Positions 45,263-56,503 are shown, counted from the first letter of the stretch. The stretch: DNA of 64,000 nucleotides from Haematobia irritans (GCF_050003625.1 NC_134401.1:71708442-71772441); one strand, 5' to 3'. The notes: generated by a model not told the origin, from the letters alone. Numbers and translations are program-made.

Positions 45263-45583
45263 CGTGATAGGTTTACCCTCCTGTGGAAGCGTCCGTTGTC
45301 AAATGGCTTCTGAAAATTTGGGTATGACAACGTGACGTCGTCAGACGCAATTATCTCTTTTATTTCATTATAGGCACTTTTCTGCTTAATGGTCAAATAA
45401 AGTTTGATTTTTTCGACTGTGTCGCAGTTACTCGGCCGTATTCTCCCCTAAGTACGTTCGAAAGCAGTTTCGCAATCTTGGCGAAGTCCCGAATGAAGCA
45501 GCGATAGTATCCTGACAAGCCCAAAAATGACCTTAGGCCTCCTAGAGTGACAGGTTCAGGGAAATTTTTAATTGTATCGACTT
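45263..45583 (-). pseudogene. Gypsy2 RT thumb and RNase H start, scrambled
   Basis: Between the two main frames, pieces such as FLGLSGYYRCFIRDF (near 45510) and TTDASTGG-like sequence (near 45290) can be read in shifting frames. This is coding sequence damaged by small indels. Confidence 0.65.
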
Positions 45584-46639
45584 TTACTGCACATGTTTGA
45601 AAAATTTCGATTTTTCTGCCGAGACTCTCATTTTGGCGTCAAACAAACTTCTTAACACTACTCCCACATCTCTCAGGTGTTCCTGCTCGCCTTTCGAAAA
45701 TATGATTACATCGTCTACGTGTTCTCTTAACACGTCATCTATCGCCCTTCGGAAGATATTTGGAGCATTCTTTAGCCCGAAGGCAAGTCCGCAAAATTCA
45801 TATTTACCATTTTTCACCGAAAACGCAGTTTTTTCCCTATCCGATTCTGGCAACAGAGTTTGATGGAAACCTGACTTAAGATCAAGTGTTGTGAAAAATG
45901 TACTACCACCAAGATTTGATAAGGTTTCTGCGATATCTGGAATTGGGTACCGATCGCCGATTGTCTTCTCATTAAGCTTGCGGAAGTCTATCACTAGTCG
46001 CTTTTTCTGTTGTATATTTTCTTCCAGACCCTTTTTCACTACCCATACTGGGTTATTATATGGAGATCTAGATTTTCGGATGATTCCATTTGCTAATAGA
46101 TCCTGTACCTCCTTATTCACAAAATCTGAAACGCCGGGTGGGTACGGGTATAACCTTGAGTACACAGGGTCCTCATTCTCCGTACGAATCGTCGCGACCA
46201 CATTCGTATTATATGGAAGTGCCTCATTAGGATCTGCAAATACCCCATTTACATTGGCAATCATTTTGAAAAATTCATCTTTAAGTCGGTTCGGAACAGA
46301 TTTGGCTTGTATTTGCAAATGATTTATATCCTTACTAGATATAAAAAATATAATTTCTTTTCCATTGTCATGTGTTATAGCATTTGTTTTCAAATCGATA
46401 GAAGCGTGTACCTTATTGAGTAAGTCGAGTCCAATGACCCCGTCAAATGATTTTAGTTCCGGCAAAATGTAAAAGTCCTGTATGACTCCGAAGATCTTAA
46501 TTTTGCATTTATGTGTGATTGGTGTAAACCCGTGAATGGACTTTACAGAAAAGGAGTACTGAATAAGTCTCACACCTTTAAGCTCCGACAGGGCTTTGAT
46601 ATAGCTCCTTGAAGCCCCTGTATCGTCAAGGAGTTTCAA
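45584..46639 (-). pseudogene. Gypsy2 protease and reverse transcriptase
   Basis: MKLLDDTGASRSYIKAL is the protease active site and GVIGLDLLNKVHA its second motif. The RT has PGVSDFVNKEVQDLLANGII, RSPYNNPVWVVKKG, FFTTLDLKSGFHQ (first Asp) and an in-frame deletion that gives LREHVDDVIIFSK. Compared with Gypsy1 (LREQIGKSCYVYVDD) the residues before the VDD are gone, including the Tyr of YVDD. The enzyme would be inactive. Confidence 0.86.
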
Positions 46640-46837
46640 TTCCCTCCCCCCTATCGACCTTGAAATCCAAGGTAGGAGGGACCTAACTCTAAAAAATTTA
46701 GCTCATCACATTCGATATCATCCACGGCCCGCTTTGCCTCTTCCACGTACGGTTCTCCATCCGTCGGATCATCCTCGTCATTGAGGTGGTTCACTCTTTG
46801 TACTTTTGGTCCTGTAGATCGGCCTGAGTTAGCAGCC
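46640..46837 (-). pseudogene. Gypsy2 gag, C-terminal end only
   Basis: The minus-strand reading has KVQRVNHLNDEDDPTDGEPY, VDDIECDELNFLELGPSYLG. This resembles the acidic, QN/DE-rich end of gypsy Gag (compare EFDVINFLDITPCY in Gypsy1). Everything upstream is replaced by the DINE-like element. Confidence 0.7.
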
Positions 46838-48423
46838 CGTTTTTATACCCACCACCATAGAATGGTGACGGGGGTATAATAAGTTTGTCATTCCGTTTGT
46901 AACACATCGAAATATCGATTTCCGACTATATAAAGTATATATTCTTGATCAGGGAGAAATTCTAAGACGATGTAACGATGTCCGTCTGTCCGTCTGTCTG
47001 TCTGTCTGTCTGTTGTAATCACGCTAAGTCTTCAATAATGAAGCAATCGTGCTGAAATTTTGCACAAACTCGACTTTTGTCTGCAGGCAGGTCAAGTTCG
47101 AAGATGGGCTATATCGGTCCAGGTTTTGATATAGTCCCCATATAAACCGACCTCCCGATTTGGGGTCTTGGGCTTATAGAAATCGTAGTTTTTATCCAAT
47201 TTGCCTGAAATTTGAAATCTAGAGGTATTTTATGGCCATAAAGAGGTGTGCCAAAAATGGTGAGTATCGGTCCATGTTTTGGCATAGCCCCCATATAGAC
47301 CAATCTCCCGATTTTACTTCTTGGGCTTATAGAAACCGCAGTTTTTATTCAATTTACCTGAAATTGGAAATCTAGAGGTATTGTAGGACCACAAATACGT
47401 GTGCCAAAAATTGTGAGTATCGGTCCATGTTTTGGTATAGCCCCCATATAGACCGATCTCCCGATTTTACTTCTTGGGCTTATAGAAACCGCAGTTTTTA
47501 TTCAATTTACCTAAAATTGGAAATCGAGAGGTATTGTAGGACCGCAAATTTGTGTGCCAAAAATTGTGAGTATCGGTCCATGTTTTGGTATGGTCCCCAT
47601 ATAAAACGACCTCCCGATTTGGGGTCTTGGGCTTATAGAAACCGTAGTTTTTATCCAATTTGTCTGAAATTGGAAATCTAGAGGTATTTTAGGACCATAA
47701 AGAGGTGTGCCGAAAATGGCGAGTATCGGTCCATATTTTGGTATAGCCCCCATATAGACCGATTTCTCGATTTTACTTCGTGGGCTTCTAGAATCCGAAG
47801 TTTTTATCCTATTTGCCTGAAATTGGAAATCTAGAGGTATTTTCGGGTCATAAAGAGGTGTGCCGAAAACGGTGAGTATCGGTCCATATTTTAGTATAGC
47901 CCCCATATGAACGATCTCCCGATTTAACTCCTTGGGTTTCTAGAAACCGTAGTTTTTATCTGATTTGCCTGAAATTGTAAATATTCTGGTATTTTAGGCT
48001 CACAAAAACGTGTATCGGATTAAGTTTTTATCGGTCCATTTGGTAATGCCTCCATATAGACCGACTTCACTTCTTGAGGGTGTAGATGGCGCACTGATCA
48101 TGAAAATTGCTTGAAACTCAATGTAAAATTTCCAGATTTTACTTCTACAGATTTAAGATTTCAAATCAAGATGTTATTTTATAATTTTCTTGCACACTTA
48201 CAAGAGATGTTAATGATTCCTCTAAAACTCAAACAAAAATGGTTCTTATAAATCCAGAATTGATATAGTCCTCATAGGTGAAATCTTTAAATTTATGTTC
48301 GGGAAGTGTCCTGAAGTCCTCAAGCCCTCCTGAAATTTCAAAGGAAACCCTAATATTTGGTTCATGGTGGTGGGTATTTAAGATTCGGCCCGGCCGAACT
48401 TACTGCTGTATATACTTGTTTTT
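46838..48423 (+). mobile_element. mini-me/DINE-like element with internal ~152-bp tandem repeats
   Basis: It begins TTTTTATACCCACCACCATA, has ATATAAAGTATATATTCTTG and a (GTCY)n tract (CCGTCTGTCCGTCTGTCTGT, about 46981-47010), and ends CGGCCCGGCCGAACTTACTG, then CTGTATATACTTGTTTTT. These are features described for mini-me/DINE elements of Diptera, related to Helentrons. There is no reading frame of note. It interrupts Gypsy2 between gag and the leader. Confidence 0.82.
47105..48060. repeat. Six-copy ~152-bp tandem repeat within the DINE-like element
   Basis: GAGTATCGGTCCATGTTTTG-type starts recur at about 47112, 47265, 47417, 47569, 47721 and 47874, each followed by GCCCCCATATAGACC and CTCCCGATTT blocks. 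Confidence 0.88.
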
Positions 48424-48586
48424 AATATAAATTCTTTTTTTCACTTTGTCCGCCTTTTAGTTTATTTAATCTTGTAGTTTTTCTTTTGATTTTTTCTGTT
48501 TGATTTGAAAGTTCTTCGAATCTACTCGGATAATAAATTTCTTTCGTTCTTTGTTGAGATTTTTCTTAGTTCATGTAACCCCATGC
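48424..48586 (-). other. Gypsy2 leader
   Basis: AT-rich sequence between the DINE-like element and the primer site; no gene seen. Confidence 0.5.
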
Positions 48587-48595
48587 TGGGCGCCA
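48587..48595 (-). other. Gypsy2 primer-binding site (tRNA-Lys)
   Basis: TGGCGCCCA on the minus strand next to the LTR end (…GATTAAT) is complementary to the 3' end of tRNA-Lys, the same primer as in Gypsy1. The following bases diverge. Confidence 0.68.
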
Positions 48596-48689
48596 ATTAA
48601 TCAAGTCTTTTTGGTTTTGATGTTTATTTCATTTGGGTGAGTTCTAGACTAACTAAAACATTTCCTATTTAGCCTAAAGAAACCTACAC

Positions 48690-49166
<477 letters not shown>

Positions 49167-49169
49167 ATT

Positions 49170-49185
49170 TGGGGGCTCGTGCCGG
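49170..49185 (+). other. Gypsy3 primer-binding site (tRNA-Pro)
   Basis: TGGGGGCTCGTGCCGG, three bases after the LTR, matches the complement of tRNA-Pro 3' ends (TGGGGGCTCGTCCGG) with one extra G. Confidence 0.75.
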
Positions 49186-50287
49186 TGTTCCCGTCAGTTA
49201 AACATTGTGAAATTATTATACCTTTGAGCGTGTGTATATTGTTCCAAGAAATAATTGTGAAATTCAAGTGCAAAGAGCATAAACTTAAAGAGAATACTTG
49301 AGGTTTGAATGCCTTGTGTGGCCAAAGAGAACGATCAAAAACTTGAGTGGCTTGAGTGCTTTGTGTGGCCAAAGAGAACGATCAAAAACTTGAGTGGCTT
49401 GAGTGCCATATGTCTTGAGTGGCATAAGGGAATTTATGAGAGTTTAGAGAACTTTTTTGCCTTGAGTGGCAAATGTGAAAAATTCTAAAATCATAAACAT
49501 TGGAAATTTGTTGAATGACGAGCTAGAAAGAGAGTAATAATACAAGAGAGCGGTGAATACGAAACTGAATGCTATATGTGTGTTAGTACATAAGCATACC
49601 AAAGACAAAATTAAACAACGAATAAAAATAAAATAAAAATCATACAGATGAGTGAAGACAATAATAACTCAAAGTGTTAATGCTCGATGTACTATTGTAA
49701 TAAAAACTATAAATTGAAGAGAGCGAAGCAGACATTAATAGTAAGCGCATAACAAAAACTACCAACAACAACGATAAATAAAGTGCGGAAAATACAACGA
49801 GCGTAGAGGTTCATAACAACAGAAAGCGAAGAGGCTATTATTGGAATTTTTGGATGCTTATGTGACTGCCAACTAAATCAACAAGACATAGCAACTGGTC
49901 GTATAAGGAGAGAGAGCTAAGAAAAGTAAATGCTGAGAGCAGTAAACATCGCTGAACGTATGTAAACTTTATGAGATCCTAGATTTAATTGTAACGTATA
50001 TTACTATATGACTCAATTTTATGTATTCCATATATACTTGCGACGAAATTTTGACGTATACTAGTAAGGTTCCTTTTTGTTTGTATACTTTTTATTTCAT
50101 GGAACTATAGAATTTGGCACATTTTGTTAAATTACTGGGTATTATATGAACGCAATTAGATTTATAGGCTTATTTTAAAGGATTCAATTCAAAAACTTAT
50201 GAAATATAATTAAATTTTTATTGTATTTTTTATGTTCGTGATTATAATTCTTTCTATGTATGTATGTATGTATGAATACTAATTAAA
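49186..50287 (+). other. Gypsy3 long leader with a 47-bp direct repeat
   Basis: This ~1.1-kb untranslated leader has a nearly perfect 47-bp tandem repeat (49321-49367 and 49368-49414; GCCAAAGAGAACGATCAAAA...). It also has further degenerate TTGAGTGGC motifs and an ATGT run before the gag start. No gene is seen. Confidence 0.75.
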
Positions 50288-51637
50288 ATGGACGTAAAAG
50301 AGATTTTAGAGTTAAACGTAGACAATTTGAGAGACAAGTTAAGTGAATTGGGTTTGGACGCGACGGGCCTTAGAGCGGATTTGCAAACGCGCCTTATAAC
50401 ACATCTCGGTCGTACTGCAGTGAATTCCGACTCCGAATATGCCGATGCTAGCTCTGGCCAAGTAGCCACTTCTGTCAATGTTAGAAGCATGTTTACTTTA
50501 AGGGATATAGAAGATGCTTTGGGACCTTTTAGTGGTGATGACGGCGTCGACGTTGTGGGTTGGTTAGATGAATTTGAGGACAACGCTTTGACATTGGGTT
50601 GGGACGATTTACAGAAGTTTGTTTATTGTAAGCAGCTTTTGAAGGGAGCCGCTCGTATGTTTATTCGTAGTCAGACAGGAATGAGAGGTTGGACCGCACT
50701 CAGGAATGCTCTTCTTCGTGAGTTTGGTACGAAATTGTCTAGTATGGAGATACATAGTTTACTTCGGAATCGTAAGAAGAAGCGTGAGGAGACTTTCCGC
50801 GAGTATTTGTATGTGCTAATGGAGCTAGGGAAGCCTATTAGACTCGATGACGCTAGTTTGATACATTATTTTATAGACGGTATACCTGATACTAAATTAG
50901 GTAAGGGTATTTTGTACCAGGCGAGGAATATTGAAGACTTGAAGGACAAGCTGAAGATTTACGAGCAGATAAGAGGCGTCCCGGATGAGGCGTCCGCGTC
51001 TAAGCAGGATTTTGGTTCTAGACCAAGCAATGATGGGCGTGGGTCAGTTAATCAGAAGAAATGTTATAAGTGTGGCGATGTCGGTCATTTTGCTAGGAGT
51101 TGTAAGGATACCGTTTTGAAGTGCTTTAAATGTGGTGTGCTAGGTCATAAGGCAGACGAATGTCCTAATGGACAGCGGAATTTTACGAAGACAGAACCAG
51201 GCAATTCATGTACCGTGAAGGGTGCAGCGGATGTATTCATTAGGAAAAGAGGTCAGGGGCATAATAGGATATTCAAGGATATGAATATGGACGGGCTCGT
51301 CATATCCGCAATTATCGACACAGGTAGTGACATATCTATTATTCGTCTCGACATATACCGGCAGTTGGGAGAAGTGGGGTTGGTGAGGGAAGAGGATGAG
51401 TTTGTTACTGCGGGTGACCACTCTCTTCAGTCTTTGGGCCACTTTTCTCGAGCAGTAATTATTGACGGTATGACATTGACATTGAGTTTTTTTGTGGTTA
51501 GAAATTTTGTCTATCCTGCTGCTGTTGGAAATGATGTCTTGCGGCACGTTGATATTGAGATGACGGCTGAGGGGGCAACCTTTAAGCGGAAAATGACTGC
51601 TGCGGTTGAGGACCACTCCATGGGAGATTTTGGGTAA
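50288..51637 (+). CDS. Gypsy3 Gag-protease
   Basis: 449 codons from the ATG at 50288. Residues ~8-40 (LNVDNLRDKLSELGLDATG) look like a SAP domain, a small DNA/RNA-binding helix-loop-helix. The capsid region follows (FSGDDGVDVVGWLDEFED, LLRNRKKKREETFREYLYVL). Two CCHC knuckles are present (CYKCGDVGHFARSC, CFKCGVLGHKADEC). The aspartic protease has SAIIDTGSDISIIRLD and AAVGNDVLRHVDIEM. The frame stops with a TAA at 51635 and is in the same frame as pol, so that stop is all that separates them. This could be a nonsense change or a readthrough signal. Confidence 0.9.
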   Translation: MDVKEILELNVDNLRDKLSELGLDATGLRADLQTRLITHLGRTAVNSDSEYADASSGQVATSVNVRSMFTLRDIEDALGPFSGDDGVDVVGWLDEFEDNALTLGWDDLQKFVYCKQLLKGAARMFIRSQTGMRGWTALRNALLREFGTKLSSMEIHSLLRNRKKKREETFREYLYVLMELGKPIRLDDASLIHYFIDGIPDTKLGKGILYQARNIEDLKDKLKIYEQIRGVPDEASASKQDFGSRPSNDGRGSVNQKKCYKCGDVGHFARSCKDTVLKCFKCGVLGHKADECPNGQRNFTKTEPGNSCTVKGAADVFIRKRGQGHNRIFKDMNMDGLVISAIIDTGSDISIIRLDIYRQLGEVGLVREEDEFVTAGDHSLQSLGHFSRAVIIDGMTLTLSFFVVRNFVYPAAVGNDVLRHVDIEMTAEGATFKRKMTAAVEDHSMGDFG

Positions 51638-51682
51638 GATTTTGAGTCTTTATGCTTTTCGATTAGTGAAAAGGACCTTTGT

Positions 51683-54424
51683 GTGGATTTATCTCATTTG
51701 TCATTGTTAAGAGCCAACGAGGTAAGGGATTTGGTTGGCAAGTATGCACCACATAGGTCTAAGTTGTCCCCAATTTCAATGAAAATTATTTTGTCCGACG
51801 AGATACCAATATTTCAAAGACCTCGGAGAATTTCATATGCAGACCAAAAAGTTGTTGAGGAGCAGATTGGACAATGGCTGCAGGAGGGGATAATTCAACA
51901 AAGCTGTTCGGAATTTGCATCACCCATTGTCTTGGTACCAAAGAAGGATGGAAGTAAGCGGTTATGCTGTGATTTTCGGCGACTGAACGAAAAGATATTG
52001 AGAGATAATTTTCCCATGCCTCTAATGGATGATGTTTTGCATAGATTACAGTCGGCAAAGATATACACAACACTGGATTTAAGAAATGGGTTCTTTCACG
52101 TCCCAGTTGAGAAGGAATCTCGGAAATACACTTCATTCGTGACACATAATGGCCAGTACGAGTTTTTGTATGTCCCATTCGGCATTTCGAACTCACCAGC
52201 AGTATTTTCCCGATATATATTTTCTATTTTTAGGGACCTGATACAGAAGGGGACTATAATTGTTTATATGGATGATATCATCATTCCATCAATGGATGTG
52301 GATGAGGGTCTTCAGAAGTTGAGGTTAGTTCTAGAGATTGCTGAGGGACACGATTTGAGATTTAAGTGGGAGAAGTGTCAATTTCTTCAAAAACGGGTTG
52401 ATTTTTTGGGGTATATAGTTGAAAATTCCACAATTCGTCCGTCTAAACAGAAGACATCTGCTGTATCAAATTTCCCACCTCCAAGAGACAGGAAGTCTCT
52501 TCAGCGATTTTTGGGACTCACTGCTGTATCAAATTTCCCACCTCCAAGAGACAGGAAGTCTCTTCAGCGATTTTTGGGACTCACTTCGTATTTTAGAAGA
52601 TTTGTGCGTGATTACGCGTTGATTGCAAGGCCGTTGACTGATCTTTTAAGGAAGGATGTCCCATTCAAATTTAGCGAAACTGAGATGTTAGCTTTCGATC
52701 AGTTGAGAAATAGTTTAACTACATTTCCTGTCTTGAGCTTGTTTAATCCGGAAGCAGCCACTGAGGTTCACACCGATGCATCAATGTACGGTTATGGTGC
52801 TGTCTTGCTTCAGAAAAGCCTCGATGATCGCCAGTTACATCCTATTGAGTATATGAGCCGCAAGACTTCAGACGATCAACAAAAATATCATTCGTACGAG
52901 CTCGAAGTTCTGGCAATAGTGGAGGCCTTGAAGAAATGGCGGGTATATCTGCTGGGGATAAAGATAAAGATTGTTACGGATTGCAACGCTTTTACGATGA
53001 CGTTGAAGAAGCAGGATGTCCCACTAAGAGTATCGAGATGGGCGATATTTCTACAGGAATTTGACTACATAATCGAACATCGTTCTGGGAGCAAAATGCG
53101 TCATGTGGATGCTCTTAGCAGAGTAACATGTCTTTTAGTTGGAGATTCGATTAGGCATCGTTTAAGGGAAGCTCAACTAAATGACGAATGGATTCGAGCT
53201 ATTCGGAAAATTTTGGAAAATGCGACGTATGAAGATTTCTTTATTAAGAGTGATTTGCTTTATAAGAATACCATCAAGGAGCTTCTAGTTATTCCTGCTG
53301 CAATGGAGGACGAGATAATTAAGTTGGCACATAAGGAGGGGCATTTCGGAGTGAAAAAGACACGAGACTTATTGGAAAGGGAATATTATATACCGAACAT
53401 TGAGGTCAAGGTGAATAAAGTGGTCCGAAATTGCGTGGAATGCATTGTGAGTGAACCCAAAGCGGGGAAAATGGAGGGGTTACTGAACCCAATCGATAAG
53501 GCTGACACTCCCTTGAAAACCTACCATATCGATCATATCGGGCCCATGGAGATGACAAAAAAGAGGTATAACCATATTTTCGTAATAGTCGATGCGTTTT
53601 CTAAGTTTGTGTGGCTCTACCCGACAAGAAGTACCGGTACGGATGATGTTGTCGAAAGACTCAGAAAACAAGCTGCTACGTTTGGAAACCCCGAGAGAAT
53701 TATTTCTGACCGTGGCACAGCATTTACCTCGAATAATTTCAAGACATACTGTGACGAGGAAAACATACAACACCTGTTGATTGCGACGGGCGTTCCCAGG
53801 GGAAACGGTCAAGTTGAAAGGATTAATAGGATTGTTATATCGTTGTTGACTAAGCTTTGCGTAGAGAATCCCCAACATTGGTACAGACATGTGGACAGAG
53901 TACAACAATGTTTGAACAATACTCCCCCTCGGAGTACAAAGATTTCCCCATTTAGGATTATGACAGGCCTTGACATGAGAATTTCGGGACATACCGACAT
54001 TCGCCGATTGATAGATGACGAGGTCATCAGGGAACTTAGTGAGGAGAGAGATGAGTTAAGAAACGAGGCGCGGGATAATATTTGTAGAATACAGGTGGAG
54101 AACAAGAGGAATTTCGATAGGCGGAGGATAAGGGCTATTGTATATTTCCCGAATGAACTTGTAGCCGTCAAGCGCACGCAATTTGGTCCAGGGCTTAAGT
54201 TGAAGCCACTGTTTTTCGGACCTTATAGAGTTCTTAGAGCTTTAGGGTGTGATCGATACGAGGTAGAAAGGGTTGGAGACGGCGAGGGTCCCTTAAGGAC
54301 TACTACTGTGGCAGAATTCATGAAGAGATGGAGTACGGCATTCGGGTCGAATGATGCTGCAGGATGGCCGAATGTAGGACCCATGAATGACGGACGTAGT
54401 ATGCGTAGCGGGCGTACTACGTAA
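51683..54424 (+). CDS. Gypsy3 Pol: RT, RNase H, integrase
   Basis: 913 codons without a stop. The RT has YTTLDLRNGFFHVPVEKES (first Asp), FGISNSPAVFSRYI and IVYMDDIII (active site, near 52270). A 21-codon direct duplication lies at 52460-52585. RNase H has VHTDASMYGYGAVL and YELEVLAIVEALKKWRVYL. Integrase has HKEGHFGVKKTRDLL with CVECIV (zinc), YHIDHIGPMEM (Asp), RIISDRGTAFTS (Asp) and PRGNGQVERINRIV (Glu), then a C-terminal barrel-like segment. The last ~18 residues are encoded within the 3' LTR. The true start is unclear because the frame is continuous with Gag-protease except for the TAA. Catalytic residues look intact. Confidence 0.93.
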   Translation: MDLSHLSLLRANEVRDLVGKYAPHRSKLSPISMKIILSDEIPIFQRPRRISYADQKVVEEQIGQWLQEGIIQQSCSEFASPIVLVPKKDGSKRLCCDFRRLNEKILRDNFPMPLMDDVLHRLQSAKIYTTLDLRNGFFHVPVEKESRKYTSFVTHNGQYEFLYVPFGISNSPAVFSRYIFSIFRDLIQKGTIIVYMDDIIIPSMDVDEGLQKLRLVLEIAEGHDLRFKWEKCQFLQKRVDFLGYIVENSTIRPSKQKTSAVSNFPPPRDRKSLQRFLGLTAVSNFPPPRDRKSLQRFLGLTSYFRRFVRDYALIARPLTDLLRKDVPFKFSETEMLAFDQLRNSLTTFPVLSLFNPEAATEVHTDASMYGYGAVLLQKSLDDRQLHPIEYMSRKTSDDQQKYHSYELEVLAIVEALKKWRVYLLGIKIKIVTDCNAFTMTLKKQDVPLRVSRWAIFLQEFDYIIEHRSGSKMRHVDALSRVTCLLVGDSIRHRLREAQLNDEWIRAIRKILENATYEDFFIKSDLLYKNTIKELLVIPAAMEDEIIKLAHKEGHFGVKKTRDLLEREYYIPNIEVKVNKVVRNCVECIVSEPKAGKMEGLLNPIDKADTPLKTYHIDHIGPMEMTKKRYNHIFVIVDAFSKFVWLYPTRSTGTDDVVERLRKQAATFGNPERIISDRGTAFTSNNFKTYCDEENIQHLLIATGVPRGNGQVERINRIVISLLTKLCVENPQHWYRHVDRVQQCLNNTPPRSTKISPFRIMTGLDMRISGHTDIRRLIDDEVIRELSEERDELRNEARDNICRIQVENKRNFDRRRIRAIVYFPNELVAVKRTQFGPGLKLKPLFFGPYRVLRALGCDRYEVERVGDGEGPLRTTTVAEFMKRWSTAFGSNDAAGWPNVGPMNDGRSMRSGRTT
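52460..52585 (+). repeat. 63-bp perfect tandem duplication in Gypsy3 pol
   Basis: The segment beginning GCTGTATCAAATTTCCCACC occurs twice (52460-52522 and 52523-52585) with no difference, repeating 21 residues (AVSNFPPPRDRKSLQRFLGL plus T) just before SYFRRFV. The duplication is in frame. Confidence 0.97.
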
Positions 54425-54596
54425 GAAACGAACAATGCCTTACGACGACCACTAATTTATTGCTTCTCAATGTCGGACATTTGTAAATTTGAGTTTAGTT
54501 GACTGTGTGCACCGTAAGCGAACGGACATTGACTAATGAATTGTCGAACACTTTTATTTGTTCTTATTAAATAAGTTATCAAATGTTTTTAGAAAT
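54373..54596 (+). mobile_element. Gypsy3 3' LTR, incomplete at the gap
   Basis: It starts TGTAGGACCCATGAATGACG, identical to the 5' LTR, and breaks off at the Ns. The polypurine signal upstream (CAGGATGGCCGAA) is weak. Confidence 0.92.
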
Positions 54597-54696
54597 NNNN
54601 NNNNNNNNNNNNNNNNNNNNNNNNNNNNNNNNNNNNNNNNNNNNNNNNNNNNNNNNNNNNNNNNNNNNNNNNNNNNNNNNNNNNNNNNNNNNNNNN
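54597..54696. other. Assembly gap of exactly 100 N
   Basis: A run of 100 undetermined bases, the usual placeholder for a gap of unknown size. The missing DNA includes at least the last ~60 bases of the Gypsy3 LTR. Confidence 0.98.
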
Positions 54697-55689
54697 CGAC
54701 TCCATAACCTTCAAAAAAAAAAAAAAAAAAACAATTTTACAGACAGTGTGGCATTATAGAACGAGAGAAATCGAAATGATTGAATGATTGATTACAATTT
54801 GGAAATTCCATTGTTCCATGAAGTACAAATTTGTACGCATTAGCCGGTATTGGTTTTGTCCATCGTAGACAAATGGGCGACTACTTTCAGAATTTTATTT
54901 TGTATATTCAAAAGATCTTCGAATGAAATTAATTCAAAATTTTATGCTAATCTTTAGTGTGGAAATATTTCCGAAACCATGAAGCCATAAAACAAGATAA
55001 TACTATCACAAATTATGCATTCTGTAAAGAAAGAACAAAATATTTTTTTTTCTTTTCAAAACTTCCAGACTCATTTGCTTGTAATATTCTAATGTGGCCA
55101 GTCGAATTTCATCGTCCTGGCAAAACCGATCTATTTTCTTTGGGTTAATATACATCTAATAATCGACCTTTAAGGTAAAAATCAAAAATTCGGCTTTAAA
55201 TAAAAAAAAATTAAAAAATGTATGCATGTTATAAAAGTATGTCGCTGTATAAACAAACCATATTATAAAATAAATTTCTATTTAGGACTCAATTTTCGAA
55301 ATATAGGCAATGAGAATAATCCATGAAGAAAGTGTACGGGTTTTTGCTTTTAATCATAATTTACGAAATACATGCGTATAGAAATGTTTCTATTATTTTT
55401 CGAAAATTTTCCTAAAATTTACGTTTTAGGCCTGTTTTCGATAAAAATCTATATCATTTAAAAGAAAACTACACTTCAATTAAAACTCATTAATGTTTGC
55501 TTAAAGTTCTAATTATGATAAAAGAATTTAATATATATTTTTTTTACAATTTCTATGATTTTTTATAATTCTCGTTGCATTTCAACACGTTTAAAATTTA
55601 ATTAAATTTTGACAAAGCTAAATAAAACCATTTTCATTTTTTTTCTATTCATTCTATTTACAAAGAGGAAAATGTAACAAAAATAGAAA
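54697..55689. other. AT-rich intergenic DNA
   Basis: I see no gene or recognised element in this stretch. The short poly(A)-like run at 54715-54731 may mark the end of a retroposed copy hidden in the gap. Confidence 0.5.
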
Positions 55690-56075
55690 AATTTTATTTC
55701 TATAGAAAATTTTGTCAACATTTTATTTCTATAGAAAATTTTGTCAAAATTTTATTTCTATAGAACACTTTATCAAAATTTTATTTCTATAGAAAATTTT
55801 GTCAAAATTTTATTTCTATAGAAAATTTTGTCAAAATGTTATTTCTAATGAAATTGTTTTCAAAATTTTAGTTCTATAGAAATTTTTGTCAAAATTTTAT
55901 TTCTATAGAAAATTTGTCAACGTTTTATTTTTATAGAAAATGTTGTCAAAATTTTATTTCTATAGAAAATTTTGTCAAAATTTGTGGAGTACCACTTAGT
56001 TGGAAAGGAATATTTTCCAAAATCTAACAAACAGTAAAAAATCTACCATAGAAAATTTTGTCAAAATGTTATTTC
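55690..56075. repeat. Tandem array of ~30-bp TTTCTATAGAAAATTTTGTCAAA units
   Basis: About ten degenerate copies of ATTTTATTTCTATAGAAAAT plus TTTGTCAAA follow one another. The unit contains the palindrome TTTCTATAGAAA. Copies of the non-repeat tail (ATCTAACAAA, AGTAAAAAATCTACCA) recur to about 56200. I recall this repeat as common in muscid genomes. Confidence 0.92.
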
Positions 56076-56503
56076 TAAAGAATTTGTGAATTACCTCTTA
56101 GTTGGAGAGGAACATTTTACAATATCTAACAAAACATCAAGAATTCTACCAATCTACCAAACAGTAAAAAATCTACCATTTTTGGTAGAATCCTACCAAT
56201 TGTGGCAACCGTGGTTCCAAATCTAAAAATCTTTGTCCACGGCTTCCATTATGTAGTTCTTTATCGCCAGACGCTAACCTGACACATAAATGCGTTCTTA
56301 TTACGTTGTGTAAATACGTTGCGATACGTTTTGTAGTTATGTTAGATCTGGCATCACTATTTTTATTTTGACATTTTGCCTATTCTTCTGGTGTGTAAAC
56401 GCCGACAGTTCGTAAATATTTGGCAAAAGTTATTACGATTAGTCTCTTTTTAAACAAAATAGTATTAATATTAAAACAAAGTAGGTTGAAGTAATTTTCC
56501 GAC

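Noticed and set aside
55690..56075. Regularly spaced repeats reminiscent of a CRISPR array
   Set aside because: The units are contiguous and degenerate without unique spacers, no cas genes exist, and the context is a fly chromosome.
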